A DNA stretch of 64,000 nt from Nitrospirota bacterium (lineage in GTDB: Bacteria > Nitrospirota > Thermodesulfovibrionia > Thermodesulfovibrionales > JdFR-88): assembly GCA_021789555.1 (NCBI GenBank), contig JAJYJK010000002.1, positions 1-64,000 of the forward strand. Reading direction: 5' to 3'. Within the stretch, counting starts at the first letter, position 1. Every line of letters starts with the position of its first letter. The position numbers and the translations under genes were made by a program. A model generated the notes under the pieces. That model was not told where the DNA came from. It saw only the letters and a program-made list of their open reading frames with translations, and ran no database searches. Below are positions 10,597 through 19,455 of this stretch, piece after piece.

Positions 10597-12080
10597 GGAC
10601 AGGCGGGCAGAAACAGGCTTACAGTGGTCCCCTCGCCCTCATTGCTTGCAATCTCCAAAGCGCCATTCATCTTCGTCATCATCTTTTTGACCATTACAAG
10701 CCCCAGACCCGTGCCGCTCGCCTTTGTCGTGTAGAACGGCTTGAAGAGGTTTTTCAGCTGCCCGCGGGGTATGCCCCGGCCGTTGTCCTCCACCGATAAG
10801 ACGACGGTCTTCCCCAGTTTCCTTGCGCGGATGGCTATCTTCGGTCTTTCGGAGCCGGCGAGGGCGTCGGCGGCATTGGCGAAAATGTTTAAAAAGACCT
10901 GTTGCAGGGCGCGCGCGTCGGCAAGCGCGCATTCCACGTCCGCGGCCACCTCCGGGACTATTTCTATGCCCCTGTCCAGAAAATCCCTTCCGGCAAGGCC
11001 CAGGAATTTTTCTATGAAAAGCGGCACGGAAATATCCGATATCTCAACATTCTCGAACATGTTAAAATTCCTGAGGGATTTCAAAAGAAACTCGGCGCGC
11101 GCAATCTGCTCCAGGGCGGCATCTATGTCCGCCTCTATCTCCTGCCTGCCTGAAATTTTCTCCGCACCGGAAACTGAGAGCTTCTTTTTCAGGACGGACA
11201 GGATAATTTTGGCCGTATTCACCGGGTTCCCTATCTCATGCCTTATCCCGGAAAAGACGTAGCCGATGTTGTCCATAAGGCTTGCGGCATTGGCGATCGA
11301 TTCCAGGCGCTTCCTTTCGGTAATGTCCCTGCCTATATGAATAAGCCCGGCAATACGGTGATTGACGTCAAACCTGGGGATCGCCGAGATCTCCAGGAAC
11401 CTGTTCAAGTGCGGCTCGAAAAATTCCGTCGTCCCAGGTTGCATGGTCTTCAGGCAGGCGCAACTCGGGCATTTCTCCGGGGGACACCCCCTGCCGTGAT
11501 AATATTCGAAACACTTTGCACTTTTCAGCGCCGGCAGGCCCAGGGTCTCTTCGGCGGCCCTGTTGGCGCGGATTATGTTGAAGTCCCTGTCATGGACGGT
11601 AATCATCTCGGTTATCTGGTTGAAGATGTCCTCCCAGTCCTGCTTGGCCTGGAACAACTGCTCCTCCATCTTCGCCCGGTCCGTTACGTCCCTTACCACC
11701 TCGATGCCCGCAATAATCCTGCCCTCCGGGTCCCGGAGGGGCGACGCGGTAATCTCAAGGTGCCTCGTTTCATTGCCGCGTAAGACCTTCCTTACGGCCC
11801 GGTGGGCCAGACCGTCCCTGAAGGCCTTCTCCAACTGGCAGCCCTCGCAGACACCGCTGTTGTTTTCGTATGCCTCATAGCAGTAATCCCCGATATGCCG
11901 GCCGGCTTCGGAGACGGACGTCCCGTTCTGGTAGAGGACCTTGAAATCGGTGTCCTGTATCGTCACGGCATCGCCGATCGCGTCGATAACGGCCAAGCCG
12001 ATGTCCAATTTCAAGGATTGTTCTTCGCCCGGCCTTCCAACAAACAGGCCTTTGGTGCTTCTTTTTTTGATCTTGCTCAT
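10593..12080 (-). CDS. PAS-domain sensor histidine kinase with cysteine-rich PAS modules
   Basis: 495 residues without membrane segments, so a cytoplasmic sensor. Two PAS domains (about 25-140 and 150-255) each end with a PAC-like RDVTDR or RDITERK segment. Each PAS carries a cysteine cluster: C67, C78, C81, and C190, C199, C204, C207, C209, suggesting metal, cluster or redox sensing. The phosphoacceptor is probably H281 in [11 protein letters not shown], an unusual H-box. The ATPase domain has N ([10 protein letters not shown]), G1 (VEDNGRGIP) and G2 ([12 protein letters not shown]) boxes. No response regulator is adjacent, so its target is unknown. A promoter is predicted about 90 nt upstream. 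Confidence 0.9.
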   Translation of the reverse strand: MSKIKKRSTKGLFVGRPGEEQSLKLDIGLAVIDAIGDAVTIQDTDFKVLYQNGTSVSEAGRHIGDYCYEAYENNSGVCEGCQLEKAFRDGLAHRAVRKVLRGNETRHLEITASPLRDPEGRIIAGIEVVRDVTDRAKMEEQLFQAKQDWEDIFNQITEMITVHDRDFNIIRANRAAEETLGLPALKSAKCFEYYHGRGCPPEKCPSCACLKTMQPGTTEFFEPHLNRFLEISAIPRFDVNHRIAGLIHIGRDITERKRLESIANAASLMDNIGYVFSGIRHEIGNPVNTAKIILSVLKKKLSVSGAEKISGRQEIEADIDAALEQIARAEFLLKSLRNFNMFENVEISDISVPLFIEKFLGLAGRDFLDRGIEIVPEVAADVECALADARALQQVFLNIFANAADALAGSERPKIAIRARKLGKTVVLSVEDNGRGIPRGQLKNLFKPFYTTKASGTGLGLVMVKKMMTKMNGALEIASNEGEGTTVSLFLPACP

Positions 12081-12168
12081 GGTATTTACCCTAATGGACT
12101 AATCTGGACGAAATAAGAGAACACCGGGTGGAAAGCAGATGCATTTTTTGCGTATTCACGACTCACTG

Positions 12169-12198
12169 ATTATAACATTATAAATTTTTTCCTTTCAA
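12169..12198 (-). promoter_or_regulatory. Predicted sigma-70 promoter of the histidine kinase
   Basis: On the reverse strand, TTGAAA (12193-12198), an 18-bp spacer, and the extended -10 TGTTATAAT (TATAAT at 12169-12174). This gives a leader of roughly 80 nt. The rest of the 12081-12342 gap holds four spaced copies of AATTC (12251-12294) and no visible gene. Confidence 0.6.
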
Positions 12199-12342
12199 GC
12201 ATTGCTCTTCTCTTTCTCCCGGTCTGCGGAGGCAACGGGGGCGCCGACAATCAATTCCCGGGCAATTCAAGGGCAATTCCCCGGTAATTCAAAGGCGGAT
12301 ACGATAACACTAAAATTAAAAATCGTAACACCACGGCCCGGG

Positions 12343-13236
12343 TCAGAGCAGTCCCAGCTCGCGGGCGTATTTCCCGAAGAGCCGGAGGCCTTTTTTCTCG
12401 GATGGTCCAAGACCGTACGTGATGCCGCCCCAGTACTCGATGACCTCCTTCCGGCTCAATTCCCGTACCGGCTGCTGCCGCGCGGCATCCTCGAAATGGG
12501 AAAGGGCGTAGTCCTTCGCGCGGTCGAGGTCGCGCCTGAATTGCTCGAAGGCCCGCATCTTCTCCGCCACCCTGTCTTTTCTAGCTATCCAGAGGGCAAA
12601 GACGAAGGGCAGCCCGGTGTTGTCGCGCCAGATCCCGCCCAGGTCATAAACCAGCAGGGGAAATGCGCCTTGCCCGCCGGGACTGCCGGGGCTTTGTTCT
12701 TCCCCCAATTTTTTCCATGCGCGCATCGCGTCATCGCCGATTGCAAGATAGGCCCCTAATTTGCCCGCCCCGCCTTTATCCAATGCCCGCCCGCCCTTAT
12801 CCAATTTCTGCCCGATTTTATCCAATGCCTTGACTGCGGTCAGCGCCGTCACCCGGATTTCGCAATCGACAGAGTGGAATTTTTTCAGTATTATCCGCAG
12901 CAGCGCGGCCGAGGTCTCGGTCTGGTTCGTGACGCCTATCAGCCTGCCGCCAAGTTCCTCAATCGGATACCGGCTGAAGAGGTAAATGCTCCTTATCGGC
13001 CCGTCGGCGCTGATTGAATGTCCCTCGATGAGGCTGAAATCCTCCGGGTTTTTGAGGTAGACGATAGAGGACGAGGGGCTTGCATCCACTCCGCCGCCCC
13101 TTAGTTCCTTGTTTACGAGGGCGGGATGGCCGTCGAGATAGACATAGCGCCCATCGCGGACGGTCTCATCCAACCCGTGAAAGATCGGGTAAAGATTCAG
13201 GTAAAATATCCTGCCGATTCTCAGCTGTCCGGGCAT
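12343..13236 (-). CDS. mqnA: Chorismate dehydratase MqnA, futalosine menaquinone pathway
   Basis: Converts chorismate to 3-enolpyruvylbenzoate, first step of the futalosine route. About 297 residues. Family features: LRIGRIFYLNLYPIF at the N-terminus, ASPSSSIVYLKNPEDF, then IGVTNQTETSAALLRIIL and a late YDLGGIWRDNTGLPFVFALW. I chose ATG 13236, preceded by GAAGAGAG; it overlaps the methyltransferase by 16 nt. Residues 137-157 are an in-frame triplication of a 7-residue unit (ALDKIGQ/KLDKGGR/ALDKGGA) encoded by three 21-bp repeats, lying before the conserved AYLAIGDDA. Whether the enzyme tolerates this insert is inferred from the intact frame. No other mqn gene is in the window. Confidence 0.88.
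   Translation of the reverse strand: MPGQLRIGRIFYLNLYPIFHGLDETVRDGRYVYLDGHPALVNKELRGGGVDASPSSSIVYLKNPEDFSLIEGHSISADGPIRSIYLFSRYPIEELGGRLIGVTNQTETSAALLRIILKKFHSVDCEIRVTALTAVKALDKIGQKLDKGGRALDKGGAGKLGAYLAIGDDAMRAWKKLGEEQSPGSPGGQGAFPLLVYDLGGIWRDNTGLPFVFALWIARKDRVAEKMRAFEQFRRDLDRAKDYALSHFEDAARQQPVRELSRKEVIEYWGGITYGLGPSEKKGLRLFGKYARELGLL
12773..12827 (-). repeat. Three tandem 21-bp units inside mqnA
   Basis: TTATCCAAT recurs at 12775, 12796 and 12817, exactly 21 bp apart, within near-identical units. The period is seven codons, so the frame is kept. It encodes a Lys/Asp/Gly-rich loop not expected in MqnA. Confidence 0.85.
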
Positions 13237-13850
13237 TGCTCTCTTCTCAGACACAAAATCAGGCCGCCCCCGGTAAGGCTCTCAACCACCGAGGCCGAGG
13301 CGCCGGGCAACGTGACGCCGAAATCGAACAAATCCCGCGGGCTCCAGTAGTGAAGCGATATGTCCGGGGTGTCGCTGGAATCCCCGGAGAGGACGTCGAA
13401 GACGAGGGCCCTTTTCGTCTGCCCCCATATCCTTTCGACGCACCTTGTTGCCGCGGCGGCGGCCCCTTCGATCCTCTGATTGAACACCCCGCATATGAGG
13501 GCGAAATCGCAGTCCCGCGGAAGCCTGGATTCGTCAACGTCGAGGACGCCGAATGAGGCGCCGGGATAACGCCTCCTTGCAATCTCCACAAGCCCAGGGT
13601 TTATATCGAAGCCCCGGTAATCGGCCCTTATTACCTTTTCGGCCAGGAAACCGTAAAAATCCCCCATGCCGCAGCCGTAATCGGCCAGGCTCGCCCCCTC
13701 GAGGTCCGCCGGGCCGAAGAGTTCCAGGGCCGCCTCATAGCGCGCCCTCTGCCCCTTCGGGCTCCATCCAAGCGCGGCGGGGGTCTCACCTAAAATCCCG
13801 ACGCGTTTATCGTAATAGGAGATCAGGTACTGCCTCTCAAGCTCTTCCAT
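13221..13850 (-). CDS. Class I SAM-dependent methyltransferase, substrate unknown
   Basis: 209 residues with a Rossmann-fold methyltransferase core: motif I LADYGCGMGDFYGFLAEK (about residue 56), the acidic turn of strand 2 in YRGFDINPGLVEIARRRYP, and the following VLDVDESRLP and FALICGVFNQR. It overlaps mqnA by 16 nt, so the two are cotranscribed. That makes a quinone-related role conceivable, but it lacks clear UbiE/MenG signatures and I do not assign a substrate. Confidence 0.8.
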   Translation of the reverse strand: MEELERQYLISYYDKRVGILGETPAALGWSPKGQRARYEAALELFGPADLEGASLADYGCGMGDFYGFLAEKVIRADYRGFDINPGLVEIARRRYPGASFGVLDVDESRLPRDCDFALICGVFNQRIEGAAAAATRCVERIWGQTKRALVFDVLSGDSSDTPDISLHYWSPRDLFDFGVTLPGASASVVESLTGGGLILCLRREQCPDS

Positions 13851-13989
13851 CTCTAAAATTGAATCTTATTTTACACCATTTCCCGCCCCCTTTCACTTGA
13901 CAATCGAATTATATTTGAGATGTTTTTAGTAAGAGAATCCTCAAGGAGAAGGAGCCAATGGAAGCGGGTTTTATCGCCGGGGCCGCCGG

Positions 13990-15510
13990 ATGAGGACGAT
14001 GGAGATACCGAAGGGTTGCGAGCTGGCGGCCCCAAACCCCTTCAGTCTCCTGATATTCGGGGCCACGGGAGACCTGGCGCAAAAGAAGCTACTGCCCGCG
14101 CTCTATCAACTGGGCTTCCATTCGCTCCTGCCGGAACAGTTCTTCATACTGGGAGCCGCGAGGAGAAAATTGAGCGTCGAGCGGTTCCGTGAAGAGACGC
14201 GCGCGGCCGTCCAAAGCGCCTTCCCCGCGGAATTCGAAGAGCAGAAGTGGCGAATGCTCGCGGAGAAAATCCATTACTCGCCCATCGAGGACAACCTGGT
14301 CTCCTCCTGCAATTCCCTGCTTGCGGACTGCGCCACACTCGAAAAAAAATTCGGCACCCGCCAGAACCGCCTCTTCTATCTGGCCGTGCCGCCTGCCGCC
14401 TTCGAACCCCTTATAAGCGGCATAGGCGAATCCGGTCTAAAAAGAGAGGGCAGCGGCTACACGCATATCGTAATCGAAAAGCCCCATGGCCATGATTTTG
14501 AATCCGCGCGCAGGCTGACCGGTCTGCTCGGCAGGTATTTCAGGCAGGACCAGATTTATTTCATGGACCATTACCTTGCCAAGGAGACCGTGCAGAACAT
14601 CCTCATGTTCAGGTTCGCAAACTCCATCTTCGAGCCGCTCTGGAACAACCGGTTCATAGACCATATCCAGATAACCGTCGCCGAGACCGTCGGCATAGAA
14701 AAAAGGTCGCAATACTACGAACGGGCGGGCGTGCTGCGGGACATGTTTCAAAACCATCTCCTGCAACTGCTTACCCTCATCGCCATGGAGCCGCCCTCCG
14801 TATTCGAGGCCGAAAAGGTCAGGGACGAGAAGGCAAAAGTGCTCGCATCGGTAAAACCGTTTCCGCTCGCCCAGGGGATAATAAATGACTGGGCCGTCGT
14901 GGGACAGTACGGGCCGGGTACGGTTGACGGACGGCAGGTCGCCGGCTACAGGGACGAGCCGGGCGTCTCCCCAGCCTCCACGGTCGCCACTTACGCGGCA
15001 CTCAAGGTGATGGTCGATAACTGGAGATGGAACGGCGTGCCCTTCTATCTGCGCTCCGGCAAGAGGCTCGCCAGGCGCAGGGCCGGGATATCGGTCCATT
15101 TCAGGCCCGCGCCTCACCTGATGTTCGCGGGCGCCCTCGAAGGAAACATCCTTCCCAATACCCTTACCCTCAGGATACAGCCCCATGAGGGCATCGACCT
15201 TTTTTTCCAGACGAAACTGCCGGGCTCCAGGCTCTGCCTAAACCCCGTAATCATGGATTTCAGCTACCCGGAGCCCTTCGCCCTCGATGACTACGCCCGC
15301 ATACTCCTTGACGCAATGCAGGCGGACCAGATGCTCTTCGTGCGGGCCGATGCCGTGGAAAAAAGCTGGGAGCTGCTGACCCCCCTGATTGATAAAATAG
15401 AGTCGGGCGTCAGACCGGAAGACTTCCCCAATTACGCCGCGGGCTCCGAGGGCCCCGCCGCAGCCGACGCGCTTCTCGCAAAGGACGGCCGGAAATGGGA
15501 CCCGCTGTAA
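13990..15510 (+). CDS. zwf: Glucose-6-phosphate dehydrogenase
   Basis: Oxidises glucose-6-phosphate to 6-phosphogluconolactone, yielding NADPH. 506 residues, normal length. The nucleotide-binding GATGDLAQKKLLPALY, the substrate-site segment IEKPHGHD, and DHYLAKETVQNILMFRFAN (catalytic histidine region) are intact. Start is ATG 13990 or ATG 13999; neither has a clear ribosome-binding site. It stands alone, without pgl or gnd, diverging from the methyltransferase-mqnA unit. TTGACA lies at 13897-13902 but I see no good matching -10. Confidence 0.95.
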   Translation: MRTMEIPKGCELAAPNPFSLLIFGATGDLAQKKLLPALYQLGFHSLLPEQFFILGAARRKLSVERFREETRAAVQSAFPAEFEEQKWRMLAEKIHYSPIEDNLVSSCNSLLADCATLEKKFGTRQNRLFYLAVPPAAFEPLISGIGESGLKREGSGYTHIVIEKPHGHDFESARRLTGLLGRYFRQDQIYFMDHYLAKETVQNILMFRFANSIFEPLWNNRFIDHIQITVAETVGIEKRSQYYERAGVLRDMFQNHLLQLLTLIAMEPPSVFEAEKVRDEKAKVLASVKPFPLAQGIINDWAVVGQYGPGTVDGRQVAGYRDEPGVSPASTVATYAALKVMVDNWRWNGVPFYLRSGKRLARRRAGISVHFRPAPHLMFAGALEGNILPNTLTLRIQPHEGIDLFFQTKLPGSRLCLNPVIMDFSYPEPFALDDYARILLDAMQADQMLFVRADAVEKSWELLTPLIDKIESGVRPEDFPNYAAGSEGPAAADALLAKDGRKWDPL

Positions 15511-15704
15511 GCTTTAAAACAATCTCGAAAAATTTTTCCCGCCCTGTCTTTTTTGATTCAGAATTATTAATTTTTGGGCGTAGGGGCGGGGCTTGCTATA
15601 AGTCCCCTTTCATAAATGCCTTCCTTCACATAACGGTGAAAACTGGGAATATGCCCATTTGCACGGAAATTTACAAACTGGAACAGGTTAGGCATTTCTA
15701 TCGA

Positions 15705-15926
15705 TTACGCGTGCTTCCATTGCAAGGAAGGTTTCTTATGTGCAGTGGCGCAATCCCGCAGGTAGAGATTTATAAGCGTCTGATAAGGCACTCCAATTTC
15801 TTGAGCCAGGTTCTTGAAATAATTGATAATATCTTCATCCATTCGGAGGGTAACCTGACGTTTGAGCCTCCGGGCATATGGGTTTTTCGCTGCCTTGGAA
15901 AAATCGTATTCTTTTCTCATTTCCAT
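15705..15926 (-). CDS. brnA: BrnA-type antitoxin
   Basis: 73 residues with a ribbon-helix-helix tail typical of BrnA: RQVTLRMDEDIINYFKNLAQEIGVPYQTLINLYLRDC. In the family it neutralises BrnT and represses the operon as a complex. It overlaps the BrnT gene by 10 nt, toxin gene first, the usual brnTA order. The 194-nt stretch between it and zwf holds no visible gene. Confidence 0.88.
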   Translation of the reverse strand: MEMRKEYDFSKAAKNPYARRLKRQVTLRMDEDIINYFKNLAQEIGVPYQTLINLYLRDCATAHKKPSLQWKHA

Positions 15927-16213
15927 CCTCTTTCCCGATAACTTTTTTCTTCCATTCGGGTCGCCTTGCGAGCAGAAATAATTCTGATGATCTCGTCATT
16001 TTTCCGGTAACAATGGCAAACAAGCAGCATTCGAAATTTTGCGCTCAAACCAAGAAGAATGAATCGGTCCTCTTCGTCTGAATGATCCGGATCGCGTATC
16101 AATAAGGCATTCTCATCAAAGAACACTGTCTGGGCCTCTTCGAAAGACACGCCGTGTTTCTTTTGGTTTGATGCGCTCTTTCCCTTGTCACATTCGAATA
16201 CCAAATGACTCAT
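15917..16213 (-). CDS. brnT: BrnT-type ribonuclease toxin
   Basis: 98 residues of the BrnT family (RelE-like fold, RNA-cleaving toxin). The signature KKHGVSFEEAQTVFFDENALLIRDPDHSDEEDRFILLG and the late IIRIISARKATRMEEKSY are intact. I prefer the ATG at 16213; a GTG lies just upstream. A strong promoter places the predicted transcription start at or next to this ATG, so the message would be leaderless. The pair and the DNA around it are more AT-rich than the neighbours, consistent with acquisition. Confidence 0.9.
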   Translation of the reverse strand: MSHLVFECDKGKSASNQKKHGVSFEEAQTVFFDENALLIRDPDHSDEEDRFILLGLSAKFRMLLVCHCYRKNDEIIRIISARKATRMEEKSYRERGWK

Positions 16214-16219
16214 CACTAC

Positions 16220-16248
16220 ATTGTAAATATATTAACATATTTCGTCAA
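16220..16248 (-). promoter_or_regulatory. Sigma-70 promoter of brnTA
   Basis: Reverse strand: TTGACG (16243-16248), 17-bp spacer, TACAAT (16220-16225), then six bases to the ATG of brnT. Both boxes match consensus at 5 of 6 positions with optimal spacing. The short distance leaves no room for a ribosome-binding site. The AT-rich spacer is a plausible operator for the BrnT-BrnA complex. Confidence 0.7.
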
Positions 16249-16436
16249 CTTAATGTGCTGCCAGGAATGGTTATTTGCAGTTGTACTCAGCATCAATGTG
16301 CCAGCGTTTCAGGGCGCATCATTGCATCCGCTGCATTCCTCCAAGACCGAGGGGGTAGAAGGGCTAACAACCGCTTGTCAAAAACCAAAAAACGCAGCGG
16401 GCTTCCAGGAAGGATGTAAGAAGAGCCAGAAAAAAT

Positions 16437-17621
16437 TTACTTCCGAGGAAACAGCGGCGACATCTTCTGGAGGCGCTCCACAATCGGCGGCAGGACTTCC
16501 AGCAAGTAGTCAACATCATCTTCGGTATTGCCGAGCCCCAGGCTAAACCTTATCGCACCGCGCGAGCATATGGGCGCGAGCCCCATTGCCTGAAGGACGT
16601 GCGAGGGCTCCCCAGTCTCGGAGGAGCAGGCGGAGCCGGTCGACACGCAGATGCCCTGCATATCGAGCATCTGCAACAGCGCCTCCGCCTCTATGTATTT
16701 GAAGCTGATATTGGATGTGTTATATATCCTGTTTTCCTTGTGCCCGTTCAGGACCGTCTCCGGAATGCGGCCAAGTATCGCCTCCTCAAGCGTGTCTCTC
16801 ATGCGCCCTGTCCGTTCGGCCTTCTCCTTCATCCCGGCCCCGGCAAGCTCGCAGGCCCTGCCCAGGGCGATGATGCCCGGTACGTTTTCTGTGCCCGACC
16901 GGAACCCATGCTCCTGATGCCCGCCCGAAAGCAGGGCCGCCGGGGGGATTGAAAGCCCTTTTTTTATGAACTGGAACCCGACCCCCTTGGGGGCGTTGAA
17001 TTTATGCCCGGAGGCGGTGAGGAGGTCCACGCCCCAATCCCTTACGTCTACCGGCATCTTGCCCGTCACCTGCACGGCGTCCGTATGGAAGAGGACCCCG
17101 CGCTCCAGGGCAATCCGCGCCATCTCCCTTACCGGGAAGATGTCTCCGGTCTCGTTGTTTGCGGCCATTACGGAGACCATGCGCGTGTCCCCGCGGATGG
17201 CCTTTCTGAGATCATCGGGGTCCGGCATCCCGAAATTGTCCACAGGCAGGTATGTGGCCTCGAAGCCAAAAAACTTCTCCATGAATTTGAACGTCTCGAT
17301 GACGGCCGGGTGCTCGACGGCCGTCGTGATGATGTGGCCGCCTTTCCCGAGGAAATTAAAGAGAACGCCCTTCACGGCCATGTTGTCGCCCTCGGTGCCG
17401 CCGCTTGTAAATACTATCTCCTCCGGGGACGCGTTTATGAGGGCCGCAACCTGTCCCCTGGCCTCCTCGACTGGCCCCCTCGCCTCTCTGCCGGCCCGGT
17501 GGGCCGAAGAGGGGTTTCCGAACACCTCGCCCAGGAAAGGCGACATCGCGTCTTTTACATCGGGATGGACGGGAGTGGTCGCGTTATGGTCGAAATATAC
17601 CCGTCTATTTTCCCGGCGCAT
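16437..17621 (-). CDS. nifS: NifS/IscS-family cysteine desulfurase
   Basis: PLP enzyme releasing sulfur from cysteine for Fe-S cluster assembly. 394 residues. YFDHNATTPVHP at the start, the TSGGTEGDN phosphate-binding turn, HTDAVQ, the PLP lysine in TASGHKFNAPKG, and the mobile loop cysteine in CVSTGSACSSETGEPSHVL (group I, NifS/IscS-like) are all present. No iscU/nifU scaffold is adjacent. GGAG lies 7 nt before the ATG. A 160-bp palindromic element lies directly upstream. Confidence 0.94.
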   Translation of the reverse strand: MRRENRRVYFDHNATTPVHPDVKDAMSPFLGEVFGNPSSAHRAGREARGPVEEARGQVAALINASPEEIVFTSGGTEGDNMAVKGVLFNFLGKGGHIITTAVEHPAVIETFKFMEKFFGFEATYLPVDNFGMPDPDDLRKAIRGDTRMVSVMAANNETGDIFPVREMARIALERGVLFHTDAVQVTGKMPVDVRDWGVDLLTASGHKFNAPKGVGFQFIKKGLSIPPAALLSGGHQEHGFRSGTENVPGIIALGRACELAGAGMKEKAERTGRMRDTLEEAILGRIPETVLNGHKENRIYNTSNISFKYIEAEALLQMLDMQGICVSTGSACSSETGEPSHVLQAMGLAPICSRGAIRFSLGLGNTEDDVDYLLEVLPPIVERLQKMSPLFPRK

Positions 17622-17636
17622 TCACATCTCCATTTC

Positions 17637-17796
17637 GATGGATATCTGCCTGGTTTTGAGAGAGGGAGTTAGCGGACGGATGAGAATTGTCGCAGGCTGA
17701 TAACCCCTGTCATTCGCCCGAAAGACGATTAAACATATCCGTCCGCTTACGCCCGGAACCGCGCGACCGAACGAAAAGGCCAGGCAGATATCCATC
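17637..17796. repeat. 160-bp palindromic element between the desulfurase and rnj genes
   Basis: Perfect 17-bp terminal inverted repeats, GATGGATATCTGCCTGG at 17637-17653 and its complement at 17780-17796. A second inverted pair of 11 bp (AGCGGACGGAT at 17671-17681, complement at 17737-17747) is nested inside. It fills the gap exactly, starting 15 nt before the desulfurase gene and ending at the rnj stop codon. It has no coding capacity. MITE-like or a structured RNA; no second full copy is in the window. Confidence 0.85.
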
Positions 17797-19455
17797 TTAC
17801 ACTTCCATTATGATGGGCATTATGAGCGGCCTTCTGTCCAGTACGTTTCTGAGATATTTCTTGAGCGAGCTCCTGATCTTGGCCTGCAGGAGCGAGCTGT
17901 CGGTGATGATCTCCTTGTCCAGGGCGGCGATGGTTGTGGAGAGGAATTCCTTCACGTCCGCTATCAGCTCCGGAGAGGCGTCCTCGAATATAAAACCCCT
18001 TGAGATCACGTCGGGGCCGGAGATAATGTTGCCCGTGAGTTTTTCGACCCCCAGAAGCACGATGACCACGCCGTCGTGGGCAAGCCGCATCCTGTCCCGG
18101 AGGACCATCTCCTCGACGCCCCCGGCCACCTTGCCGTCTATGAATACCCGGCCCGAGTCCACCTTGCCCGCGCGGTGCACCTCGCCCTCGTGGAACTCCA
18201 GCACCTCGCCGTTGTCGAGTATGAATATGTTTTCCTTCGGTATGCCCTGCTTGAGCGCGAGCGAGGCGTGGATCGAGAGGTGCCTGTACTCGCCGTGCAC
18301 GGGCACGAAGTATCTGGGCCTCACCAGGTTCAGCATGAGTTTCAGCTCTTCCTTCGAGGCGTGGCCGGATACGTGAATCTCCGAGACCTTCTCGTAGATG
18401 ACGTTTGCGCCCCGCCGGAAAAGGTGGTTTACGATCCTGCCGATGGAACGCTCGTTGCCGGGGATCATCTTGGCGGAAAGGATGACGGTGTCCCCCTCCT
18501 TTATCTTTATCTGCTTGTGCTCGCCCGTGGCTATCCTGGAGAGCACGCTCATCGGCTCTCCCTGCGAGCCGGTGGTTATTATCGCAACCTTGTCGTCTTC
18601 AAGGCCCTTGAGGTCCTCCAGCTTGAGCCAGGTCTCCCTGGGTATCCTCAGATAACCCAGGTCCAGGGCGATCTGGGCGTTGGAGACGATGCTCCTGCCT
18701 GCAAGGATGACCTTCCTGCCGAACATCACGGCGACGTCTATCGCCTGCTGGATGCGGTGGATATTGGAGGAAAAGGTGGAGATGATGATCCTGCCCTTCG
18801 ATGTCGCGAATATGTCCTCGAAGGCCCTCCGGACCTCTTTCTCCGAGAACGTGAACCCGCCCTTCTCGGCATTGGTGGAGTCCGACATCAGCAGCAGCGT
18901 CTTTTTCTCCCCATACTCCGCGAACCTGTGAAAATCGAGCAGCTCCCCGTCCACCGGGGTGGGGTCCACCTTGAAATCCCCCGTGTGGACCACCCTTCCC
19001 AGCGGGGTATTTATCCCAAGTGCAACTCCGTCGACGATGCTGTGGGTGACACGGATGAACTCGACCTCGAAGGGGCCAAGCGAGATAGTTTCCCTGGGTC
19101 TCACCGGGTGCATCTCGGCCTCGATCTGGTATTCCCTCAGCTTCTCCTTTATGAGCCCAAGCGTAAGAGGGGTGCCGTATATCGGGGCCGGAACGGCCTT
19201 AAGCAGAAAAGGCAGCGCGCCCGTGTGGTCCTCATGCCCGTGCGTGATTATTATCGCCTTTACATTGCGCTTGTTTTCGACGAGGTAGGAGAAATCCGGG
19301 ATGACGAAATCCACCCCCAGCATGTATTCCTCGGGGAACATGAGCCCCGCGTCTATCACTATGATGGAATCGTCATATTGGAGGACCATCATGTTGAGGC
19401 CACCGACCTCTTCCAGTCCCCCAAGGGGGATCAGCGAAAGCGCGCCCGGGTTCAT
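17797..19455 (-). CDS. rnj: Ribonuclease J
   Basis: Metallo-beta-lactamase/beta-CASP ribonuclease with 5'-exonuclease and endonuclease activity in mRNA decay and rRNA processing. 552 residues. The metal motif THGHEDHTGALP lies at 71-82, SDSTNAEKGG and the beta-CASP motifs (IISTFSSNIHRIQQA, SGHASKEELKLML, VHGEYRHL) follow, then the C-terminal dimerisation domain. I chose ATG 19455 (MNPGALSLIPLGGLEEVGG); the frame extends upstream through argF without support. It overlaps the argF stop by 4 nt, so it ends an argD-argF-rnj operon. Confidence 0.95.
   Translation of the reverse strand: MNPGALSLIPLGGLEEVGGLNMMVLQYDDSIIVIDAGLMFPEEYMLGVDFVIPDFSYLVENKRNVKAIIITHGHEDHTGALPFLLKAVPAPIYGTPLTLGLIKEKLREYQIEAEMHPVRPRETISLGPFEVEFIRVTHSIVDGVALGINTPLGRVVHTGDFKVDPTPVDGELLDFHRFAEYGEKKTLLLMSDSTNAEKGGFTFSEKEVRRAFEDIFATSKGRIIISTFSSNIHRIQQAIDVAVMFGRKVILAGRSIVSNAQIALDLGYLRIPRETWLKLEDLKGLEDDKVAIITTGSQGEPMSVLSRIATGEHKQIKIKEGDTVILSAKMIPGNERSIGRIVNHLFRRGANVIYEKVSEIHVSGHASKEELKLMLNLVRPRYFVPVHGEYRHLSIHASLALKQGIPKENIFILDNGEVLEFHEGEVHRAGKVDSGRVFIDGKVAGGVEEMVLRDRMRLAHDGVVIVLLGVEKLTGNIISGPDVISRGFIFEDASPELIADVKEFLSTTIAALDKEIITDSSLLQAKIRSSLKKYLRNVLDRRPLIMPIIMEV

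Noticed and set aside
12770-12830. Possible CRISPR array in the 21-bp repeats
   Set aside because: Only three units, directly abutting without spacers, inside a coding frame.
13897-13920. Promoter for zwf from TTGACA at 13897
   Set aside because: No -10 at 16-19 bp; the AT-rich TATATT is only seven bases away.
15511-15704. Possible gene or repeat copy downstream of zwf
   Set aside because: A GGGGCGGGGC stretch resembles family A weakly, but the flanking signature is absent and no short reading frame has a ribosome-binding site.
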